This document shows, in pieces, positions 53,462 through 60,106 of a DNA stretch of 64,000 bases. A program made the position numbers and the translations under genes. The notes under the pieces were generated by a model. It did not search any database, was not told where the DNA came from, and saw nothing but the letters and a program-made list of their open reading frames with translations. The stretch is from Caldilinea sp. CFX5 (GTDB lineage Bacteria > Chloroflexota > Anaerolineae > Caldilineales > Caldilineaceae). Location of the stretch: contig QWII01000046.1 of assembly GCA_021405325.1 (NCBI GenBank), forward strand, positions 124,001 to 188,000. Direction: 5' to 3'. Position 1 is the stretch's first letter, and each line of letters opens with the position of its first letter.

Positions 53462-54382
53462 TCACCCTTTTAAGGCAAAGCCCTGCACGCCTTCAACAAA
53501 GTACCGTTGCAAGCGTAGGAAGAGAATGATCAGCGGCACAGTGGCAATCGTTGCCAGGGCAAAAGAGAAGGGGTAATCCTGGAGCGCAATGCTCTGGGCA
53601 TACCCCTTGACCTGGGCGGCCATAAAGGCCATGCGTTGCACACCAAGTGACAAGGTCCAGATTTCCGGGTTGCCGGAGCTGACAATCAGCGGCCACTGGT
53701 AATCATTCCAGATGGCGACAAATTGAAAGATCACCAGCACGGTCAGCACCGGCTTGAGCATAGGCAGGTAAACATTCCAGAGGACTTGTAGGGTGTTGGC
53801 GCCATCGACACGGGCCGCTTCTTCAAAGTCAATGGGAATGGTATAGAACGTCTGCCGGAGCATAAAGATATAAAAGACATTGACCAGCCCCGGAATCAGC
53901 AACGCCGGCCAGGTGTTGACAAAGCCGATGCCCCCTTGGCCCAACCAATCATTGCCGCCGGCGCCGGGAAAGCGCGCCATCATCACATAGGTGGGAATCC
54001 AGAAGACAATCCCCGGCACCATGAGCGAACTGAGCAGATAGGTAAAAGCCGCATCGCGCCCACGGAACCTGAGCCGGGTAAAGGCATAGCCGGCCAACAC
54101 GGCAATCGCGCCAGGGATTACAATATACCAGGCGCAGCGCACTAGCGTATTAAAGATCCAGCGCCAAAGTTGAATGCGCGCTGAAAAGGTGGTGCTGAAC
54201 ATCACCGCATAGTTGTCCAGATAGAGTTTGCGCGGAAAGGGGAACCAGGGATTGGCGTAAAAATCTTCCATGTCGCTCAACGAGCCGACAAAAGCATAGA
54301 TCATGGGGAAGGCCATGATCAAGCTGCCGACAATCAACACGATGTAGATGAAAACACGTCCCAGCGTCAGTCGCTTGCGCAT
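53462..54382 (-). CDS. Carbohydrate ABC transporter permease (MalG type)
   Basis: 306 residues; start MRKRLTLGRV at 54382, with AAGGAAATC upstream. An earlier in-frame codon would overlap the previous gene and has a poorer site. Six transmembrane helices and the EAA motif (IDFEEAARVDGANTLQVLWNV). The C-terminus VEGVQGFALKG is the typical end of MalG-like permeases (GLTAGAVKG-like). With the MalF-type permease before it and the binding protein at 55452 it forms a sugar importer. No ATPase gene accompanies it, so a shared MsmK-like ATPase elsewhere in the genome is presumed. Confidence 0.92.
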   Translation of the reverse strand: MRKRLTLGRVFIYIVLIVGSLIMAFPMIYAFVGSLSDMEDFYANPWFPFPRKLYLDNYAVMFSTTFSARIQLWRWIFNTLVRCAWYIVIPGAIAVLAGYAFTRLRFRGRDAAFTYLLSSLMVPGIVFWIPTYVMMARFPGAGGNDWLGQGGIGFVNTWPALLIPGLVNVFYIFMLRQTFYTIPIDFEEAARVDGANTLQVLWNVYLPMLKPVLTVLVIFQFVAIWNDYQWPLIVSSGNPEIWTLSLGVQRMAFMAAQVKGYAQSIALQDYPFSFALATIATVPLIILFLRLQRYFVEGVQGFALKG

Positions 54383-54392
54383 AGCGATTTCC

Positions 54393-55340
54393 TTATCCTT
54401 CTTCGACCTGACCACGGCTCATCAAGCGCATGTTCGTAATGCTAAAGCCGAGGAGAACAATGCCCGTAATCATCGAACCGGCGGCAGCCAACCCTAAGCG
54501 CGTATTGACAAAGGCGTCGTTGTAAATCTGGAGCAACATCACATTGGTGGTGTCCGATGGCCCGCCGGCAGAAATGAGCAACACCGATTCAAAGATCTGG
54601 AAGCTGCCGATCATCCCCGTCACCATAACAAAGATGATCATGGGACGCAAGAGCGGCAGGGTGATATAGCGCAGCATATTGCCCTGGGTCGCGCCATCGA
54701 CCATCGCTGCTTCGTAAATTTCCCGGTGAATGCCCTGGAGCGCCGCCAAAAAGAGTACCACCGGCCCCCCCACACCGCGCCAGATCGAGTAGATGATAAT
54801 AAAAAAGCGCATCCAGAAGGTGCTGACGGTCCAGACCACAATCGGCTGGCCCAACGATTTTAAGATGGCGTTGAAGATGCCGTCAAAGGGGGAGATAAAG
54901 GCAAAGAAAACCTGCGCCGTAATCGCCGCCGAGGTTAAGGTGGGAATATAAAAGAGCGCCCGGTAGACGCCCCGGCCAAAGACCTTCTCATTGAGCAGCA
55001 GGGCGATAAAAAAAGCCAGCGTCGTCTGCACCACCAGAATCACCACGGCAAAGAGCGTTGTATTAAAGAGAATCAAGGGGTAGGGGTGGTTCAAGTAGAC
55101 GCGGTAATTGCTCAAGCCAACCCAGCGCGGGCTATCATAGACGCCGCTCCAACTGGTAAAGCTGACATAGAGATTGGCAATGACTGGAAAGAGAAAGAAG
55201 AACGAATAGTACAACAAAATCGGCGTGAGAATCAGCCACCCTTCCAGTGATTGACGATTGCGATGACGCCAACGCAGCCATCGTTCTCCCCATGACATCG
55301 GCGCCGTCGCGGGCATGGGTTGTCTAAGCGATGTACTCAT
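54393..55340 (-). CDS. Carbohydrate ABC transporter permease (MalF type)
   Basis: 315 residues, six transmembrane helices, with an N-terminal basic region (RWRHRNRQSLEG) before the first helix. EAA motif: IHREIYEAAMVDGATQGNMLRYITLPLL. The start WTGV-type segment SFTSWSGVYDSPRWVGLSNYR is usual for sugar permeases of this class. It is ten bases upstream of the MalG-type gene and in one operon with it. Confidence 0.92.
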   Translation of the reverse strand: MSTSLRQPMPATAPMSWGERWLRWRHRNRQSLEGWLILTPILLYYSFFFLFPVIANLYVSFTSWSGVYDSPRWVGLSNYRVYLNHPYPLILFNTTLFAVVILVVQTTLAFFIALLLNEKVFGRGVYRALFYIPTLTSAAITAQVFFAFISPFDGIFNAILKSLGQPIVVWTVSTFWMRFFIIIYSIWRGVGGPVVLFLAALQGIHREIYEAAMVDGATQGNMLRYITLPLLRPMIIFVMVTGMIGSFQIFESVLLISAGGPSDTTNVMLLQIYNDAFVNTRLGLAAAGSMITGIVLLGFSITNMRLMSRGQVEEG

Positions 55341-55371
55341 GACCTACATCCTTCATAGGGGCATTTCGTAG

Positions 55372-55437
55372 GGGCATGAGGTGCGGCAGAACCAACCCTC
55401 TTCGCTGTGAGAATTGCCTTTGCCGCACCTCGTGCCC
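55372..55437. terminator. 17-bp hairpin between sugar-binding protein and permease genes
   Basis: Arms GGGCATGAGGTGCGGCA (55372-55388) and TGCCGCACCTCGTGCCC (55421-55437), one G-T wobble, 32-nt loop. Same position in the operon as the hairpin at 51804-51858 in the neighbouring transporter operon: right after the binding-protein gene. Confidence 0.55.
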
Positions 55438-55451
55438 GCCGGTTCAATAGC

Positions 55452-56786
55452 TTACGCCTGCATGGCGGCGTCGGCCTTGCTTTGCGCTTCGCCCATGAGA
55501 TCCAACACAGGGCGTTCGGTGGTGAGCAGTTGGGTGATCAACTCGTTGTAGACCGCCCAGATCTTCTGCGGATCTTTGCGCCATTGGGGTAGCACGCCCA
55601 GGTCGGCATTGAGCAGGAGGTCGATAAAGATTTGATCGGCTTCGCCGGCGCTCTTCTGCAACCGTTCCAGTGCGCTGCGTTTGGAGGGCTTCCAGCCAAA
55701 GGTCGGCGCCACCAGATCTTGCACATCATCTTCCAGGAAACAGCGGCAGAAGTAGAGCGCTTCTTCCGGGTGTTCAGTTTTGGACATGACTGATTGAATC
55801 ACATTCCCCACCACGCCGGTCGCCGGGATGCCTTCCTGGTCGGGAATCGGAATGGCCGAATATTTGGCGTTGTCCAGCCCCGAATCCTGCGCCCATTTCA
55901 CATGCCAGGAGCCGCAGATTTGCATAGCGGAGACCCCCTTGAACAATTGCGTATAGACCTGGCCTTCGTCCGGGTTGAAGCTCAGACCGGGGGGTGTCGA
56001 TTTGTGCAGTTCGCGCAGGAAGGTCAACACTTTCTCGCTGGCCGGGTTATCAAACCAGGGGCTGACATCTTCCTTGGCTAAATCGGCGCCGGCCGTCTTG
56101 CTGTAGACGGCAAAGCGCAGGATGCCGCCAATCAGGAAGCCGACCGGCCCTTGCAGCGTATAGCCGTAATATTCGCTGTTGCCCGCTTTGGTGATCAACG
56201 CCGCCTGCTCAATCAATTCATTCCAGGTCTTGGGCGGGTTATCGGGGTCAAGGCCGGCCTTTTCGATGACATTCGGGTTGCGTTCAAAGGCAAAACAGCC
56301 CGTCACCTGCGAAATGCCATACATCTTGCCGGCGGTGACGGCAGCGGCATAGGTGCCCTCAATCAGGTCTTCTTTGATGTCCGCCACCAGGTCATCCATC
56401 GGCAGGAAGGCGTTTTGTTCAGCATAGGGTTGGATGTAATTCTCGCCGACGATAATGTCCGGTGGCGTGCCGCCCAAGAGCGCGGTGACCAAATTCTGGC
56501 GCAGCTTCTCATCCCAGCCCATATCCATAAAGGTGAACTTGGCATTGGGATATTTGGCGTTGAAGTGGGCCAGGACGGCATCTTGATAGGGCTTGGCGCT
56601 CTCATTATCGGGTTGCATGCCAAAGAGGCTCCACCCGATCACTTCCACGGTTTCTGCTGCGGGGGCGGCGGCGCTGCCGGGCGCCCCTGGGGCAACAGGC
56701 ACAGCGCACGCCGCTAAGGTGGCGCCTGTGACGACGAGGCCGGATGTCTTCAAAAAATTGCGACGCGACAACTTGCTTGACAACAT
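55452..56786 (-). CDS. Sugar ABC transporter substrate-binding lipoprotein
   Basis: 444 residues from MLSSKLSRRNFLKTSG (ATG at 56786, GGAGGATACC upstream). The N-terminus combines a Tat-type motif SRRNFLK with a lipobox TLAAC, so it is probably exported folded and lipidated. The mature protein is an extracellular solute-binding protein family 1 member (ILQQ-like lobes, with TALLGGTPPDIIVGENY, KTWNELIEQAALI and MQICGSWHVKWAQDSG). It binds an unknown mono- or oligosaccharide and delivers it to the MalF/MalG-type permeases downstream. Confidence 0.92.
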   Translation of the reverse strand: MLSSKLSRRNFLKTSGLVVTGATLAACAVPVAPGAPGSAAAPAAETVEVIGWSLFGMQPDNESAKPYQDAVLAHFNAKYPNAKFTFMDMGWDEKLRQNLVTALLGGTPPDIIVGENYIQPYAEQNAFLPMDDLVADIKEDLIEGTYAAAVTAGKMYGISQVTGCFAFERNPNVIEKAGLDPDNPPKTWNELIEQAALITKAGNSEYYGYTLQGPVGFLIGGILRFAVYSKTAGADLAKEDVSPWFDNPASEKVLTFLRELHKSTPPGLSFNPDEGQVYTQLFKGVSAMQICGSWHVKWAQDSGLDNAKYSAIPIPDQEGIPATGVVGNVIQSVMSKTEHPEEALYFCRCFLEDDVQDLVAPTFGWKPSKRSALERLQKSAGEADQIFIDLLLNADLGVLPQWRKDPQKIWAVYNELITQLLTTERPVLDLMGEAQSKADAAMQA

Positions 56787-56961
56787 ATGCGGTATCCTCC
56801 TGATCTTTTTTGCACATCTATGCTTGTACCCTGCTTCCAAAGATAACAGGGCAGTCTGGGGAACGATCAATTTGTTGAAACAGATGGGCTTGCTGGCGTA
56901 ATTAATAACACACCTGTATTGCTTGTGTCAAGTCGCCTAAAAATGGCCGGGGGAGCCGAAA

Positions 56962-56994
56962 AGAAGTTTGACTTTTACCAAAAGTCAAACTTCT
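56962..56994. terminator. Perfect 15-bp hairpin at the end of the MFS-HEAT gene
   Basis: Arms AGAAGTTTGACTTTT (56962-56976) and AAAAGTCAAACTTCT (56980-56994), 3-nt loop, six bases beyond the stop of the minus-strand MFS gene. Read on the minus strand it is a good factor-independent terminator, with T-rich arm ends. Confidence 0.65.
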
Positions 56995-57000
56995 CTATGC

Positions 57001-59229
57001 TTACCAATCGGTGTGAAGAATATGGAGTGCGAGGTAGAGATACTCCAGGTGTTGATCGCCGGCGCTTGCCAGCGCGTCGGTGGAGGCCGCTAAAATTTGT
57101 TGGCTGGTTGGATTCAGATGATCGGTTGGTAAGGCGCGTAACAGTTCGACCAGGTGTGTAATCCCTTCCCGACGTTCGTGACGCGCAAAGCAGTTAATGC
57201 TCTCTGTGAGTTGCGCCACTTCGCCATTGCCTTTGCCGTTGCGCTCTAGCTTGCGTTTGAACTGGGTCAACTCCTGGGCGACCGTAGTGCCGAAATCCTT
57301 ACGTCCACCCCGCACCAGTTGGATAAATGAATGTTCATGCCCCACCAATCGTGACAGGGCCAGCGCTAATTCTAAGCGCGCTTTATCATTGGTCGTCTGT
57401 TCGAGTAAGTTCAAGATCAGGCCGGCGGCTTCGCCATCATGCAAATTGCCCAGCGCCGAGGCATAGGCCATCTGCAAGCCTTTATCGGTTTCCACGGCCA
57501 GGCGATCGCGAATCAACGGGGCGAATTCACGCGCCCGCAGGGAGCCAAGGGCGCGTGCGCTGTGCGCCTGAATCGAATGGTAGGGCGAATCGAGCGCCGC
57601 TTGCAAGGCCGGCGCCGCTGCCAGATCGCCCATGCGTCCCAACGCCCAGGCCGCCATTGCCGAGAGCGCCAGTTCGGTGCCGTTGAGCGTTTCAATGAGC
57701 GCGTCACGCAGCCGGGGGTCAGGCGGCATCCGGGCAATCGAGATGATCGCTTCAAAGCGTACCTGAAAACGGGGTTCATGGAGCGCGTCAAGCAGTTCAT
57801 CGACGGTCAGCAAGCTTTTGGCTTCGCCCAGCCGTTCCGTCACCAAGACGGCCGCATGTTCATCACGGCTGTATTGATAACGAATGAGCGACCCCATGGC
57901 CAGAAAGGGGTTGCCACGCAAAAAGATGCCGACAAATTGCCCAATGCCAAAGCGATTATCGGCCCGCATCCGGCGCACCAGCGGCAAACTGACGATGATC
58001 AACAGAATACCGGAGAAAAAGAGCGGTGAATAGGCGTCTACCGTAAGGAAACCAAGCTGACCCGAAAGCCCCGCTGTCCAATCCAGCACCCAGCCGCCCG
58101 CCAGTTGGCTGATGCCGCCCAGCACGCCGATCCAGGCAAAGTAGAGCGCCATGTAGTCGGCTTTCTTCGCCGGCGGCACCACGCTGACATAGAGGATGCG
58201 CGTCGAGCCGACGCCCCAGCCCATATCGGCAATACCTTGCAATAAGCTGATGGCAATCGCCGCATACAGACTCACCGCGGAATGGCGCGGGATGAGGAGT
58301 AATGTCAGTGGAATCAACGCCCGCAGCCAGAGACCGATATACATGATCGGCTTGCTGCCATAGCGATCCGCCATCCAGCCCCAGAGGTAGCTTGTCACCA
58401 ATGTGCCAAAGAGGGTACCCATTTGGAGCAGCACCACATTGCCGGCGCTTAGGCCAACCTGTTCGGTCATGTAGAGCGGGATGAAGGAGCCGACCGGCGT
58501 CGTCGCCAGAATGATGATGCCGACACAGATGAGGTAGAGCAGAAAATTGCGATCTTGTACCGCTTCGCGCAGATCGCGTTTCGGTTTCGCTTCGCCGGCG
58601 ACCAGCGGCTTGGGCGCGCCGCCGGGGATAAAGGCGCTGCACCAAACCGAGACAAAGCCCGTGATGACACCCGCCGCAATCAGAAACATAAAGCTGCTCA
58701 GTTCATGGCTGCGCCCCAATACATAACTGGCAACGCCAACGGCGCCAAAGCCGGCCAGCGAGGTGAAGAAGTTGTTGGTCGCCGTATATTTGCCCTGAAT
58801 CGAGCTGGGGACATACTCCTGCGCCCAGGGAATACGCGCTGTCTCCGCCACCGAACGGCAGAAGGCAAAACAGGCGACAATGATCGAGACAAAGATGAGC
58901 GTCCCTTGGCCGCCGAAATGGCTCTGCACCCACGGCGTCAGCAGCAGCAGGATGGTAAAGATTTTGCGCAACCCAAAGAAGGTGAGAAAGGTATTTTTAT
59001 AGCCAAAGCGCGCCGTCCACGGCGCAATAAAGGGGGCAATCAGCCCCAGAAAGGGCATGAGCGAAAAGAGAAAGCCCATCTGCCCCTTGCTCAACCCTAA
59101 CTCGCTGAGAAAAAGGGGAAAGACCGAGCCAAAGAAGGTGAACTGGACAAAAAAGGTGTTGGAGGCAAAGGTGGCAATGCTCCAGGGAATGCCCCGTAAT
59201 TTTTCGATTGTCGTTGGTTCTGCGCTCAT
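57001..59229 (-). CDS. MFS transporter fused to C-terminal HEAT-like repeats
   Basis: 742 residues from MSAEPTTIEKLRG (ATG at 59229, GAGGTG upstream; a GTG four codons earlier is possible). Residues about 15-455 are a 12-helix major facilitator (GLSKGQMGFLFSLMPF, WAQEYVPSSIQGKYTATNNF, WGWMADRYGSKPIMY). Residues about 480-640 are HEAT/PBS-lyase-like repeats (LLDALHEPRFQVRFEAIISIAR, LSAMAAWALGRMGDLAAAPAL, SPYHSIQAHSARALGSL). The usual MFS length is about 400 residues, so the cytoplasmic repeat domain is an addition and may bind a partner or regulate transport. Substrate unknown. The stop of the GNAT gene is eight bases upstream. Confidence 0.88.
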   Translation of the reverse strand: MSAEPTTIEKLRGIPWSIATFASNTFFVQFTFFGSVFPLFLSELGLSKGQMGFLFSLMPFLGLIAPFIAPWTARFGYKNTFLTFFGLRKIFTILLLLTPWVQSHFGGQGTLIFVSIIVACFAFCRSVAETARIPWAQEYVPSSIQGKYTATNNFFTSLAGFGAVGVASYVLGRSHELSSFMFLIAAGVITGFVSVWCSAFIPGGAPKPLVAGEAKPKRDLREAVQDRNFLLYLICVGIIILATTPVGSFIPLYMTEQVGLSAGNVVLLQMGTLFGTLVTSYLWGWMADRYGSKPIMYIGLWLRALIPLTLLLIPRHSAVSLYAAIAISLLQGIADMGWGVGSTRILYVSVVPPAKKADYMALYFAWIGVLGGISQLAGGWVLDWTAGLSGQLGFLTVDAYSPLFFSGILLIIVSLPLVRRMRADNRFGIGQFVGIFLRGNPFLAMGSLIRYQYSRDEHAAVLVTERLGEAKSLLTVDELLDALHEPRFQVRFEAIISIARMPPDPRLRDALIETLNGTELALSAMAAWALGRMGDLAAAPALQAALDSPYHSIQAHSARALGSLRAREFAPLIRDRLAVETDKGLQMAYASALGNLHDGEAAGLILNLLEQTTNDKARLELALALSRLVGHEHSFIQLVRGGRKDFGTTVAQELTQFKRKLERNGKGNGEVAQLTESINCFARHERREGITHLVELLRALPTDHLNPTSQQILAASTDALASAGDQHLEYLYLALHILHTDW

Positions 59230-59237
59230 CCGCCGGC

Positions 59238-59765
59238 TCACCTCAATTGTTTCGTAAAAAAGAGCGCCAGACTGTCATCGACACAGACGCTCTCCCCTGG
59301 CTGCACCTGATGAACATCATACCAAATGCCATGACCATCGGGCACATAGCCGCGCAGGACATACATCCGTTGCGCCGCGCCGTAGTCGGGATATAAGCCG
59401 ACGCCAATGCCGACAATGGCCGAGCGTTCACCAATGCGCCGTTCGGCTTCATCCATCAAGCGGGTGCCAATCTTCCGGCGCCGATAGTGGGGCAGGACAT
59501 TGAAGTCAACCACTTCGGGAATCGCTGCTGCACGAAAGGGCGGATAATGGGACACCCAGACGATAGTGACGTAACCGGCAAAGCAACCAGCCACCGTCGC
59601 GACCAACACCACACGGTCGCCTGCTGTTTGTTCCGCCAGATATTGGCGATATTGACTGGCCGGCTTGTTCCAACCAATTCGGCTAAAGGCGTCAGCAATG
59701 ATCGCAATATCTGCTTGTGTTAAGAGTCGAATCTGACAGTCGTTGTGATTGCGTACTTGATCCAT
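59238..59765 (-). CDS. GNAT family N-acetyltransferase
   Basis: 175 residues from MDQVRNHNDCQIRLL. The start at 59765 is preferred because homology to GNAT enzymes begins there, though the ribosome site is weak. Acetyl-CoA-binding motif A is visible as VVDFNVLPHYRRRKIGTRLMDEAE (cited in part: the R/Q-x-x-G-x-G/A site reads RRRKIG), preceded by VATVAGCFAGYVTIVW. The end, YGAAQRMYVLRGYVPDG, is the usual motif B. It precedes the MFS-HEAT gene by eight bases and is probably co-transcribed with it, which hints that the pair modifies and exports the same compound; that is inference. Confidence 0.87.
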   Translation of the reverse strand: MDQVRNHNDCQIRLLTQADIAIIADAFSRIGWNKPASQYRQYLAEQTAGDRVVLVATVAGCFAGYVTIVWVSHYPPFRAAAIPEVVDFNVLPHYRRRKIGTRLMDEAERRIGERSAIVGIGVGLYPDYGAAQRMYVLRGYVPDGHGIWYDVHQVQPGESVCVDDSLALFFTKQLR

Positions 59766-59944
59766 GACCGTAAGTCTATCATGCCTGGCGCGCAAGACCA
59801 AAGTCGGCCGGTTGCTACCGTGAAACAATCGCGTCCCGTAGGGTGACTGAATTGATAGATAAACCAAATGAAAGTCGCACATTTCGTGGGCGCCTACGGA
59901 ACGCAATCGTTCCTACGGGGCGGTTTTAGGCCCTGGCAAGAAAA

Positions 59945-59977
59945 CCAATGCCGTAGGGGACGCCCCTACGGCATTGG
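59945..59977. repeat. Perfect 15-bp hairpin
   Basis: Arms CCAATGCCGTAGGGG (59945-59959) and CCCCTACGGCATTGG (59963-59977), 3-nt loop. It lies in the 341-bp gap between the GNAT gene and the LRR-protease gene, beside a second, nested inverted repeat and an imperfect CGTAGGAACG-type one (59891-59920). The gap holds nothing else. Confidence 0.65.
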
Positions 59978-59992
59978 GGATTTTATTTTGGG

Positions 59993-60077
59993 TAGGAGTT
60001 ACGCAGTTGGACAAGACCTGTCAGGTTTCGCAAACCTGACAGGTCTCTGGTAGCGCCCGTCAACTGCGTAACTCCTA
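59993..60077. repeat. Nested perfect inverted repeats, MITE-like
   Basis: Outer arms TAGGAGTTACGCAGTTG (59993-60009) and its inverse (60061-60077); inner arms AGACCTGTCAGGTTT (60014-60028) and its inverse (60032-60046). Both stems are perfect. It has the same two-level layout as 33661-33784 with unrelated sequence, and ends 30 bases from the LRR-protease stop. Confidence 0.65.
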
Positions 60078-60106
60078 TTGGGGAATGGCCTTACCCGGCG
60101 CTGGGG

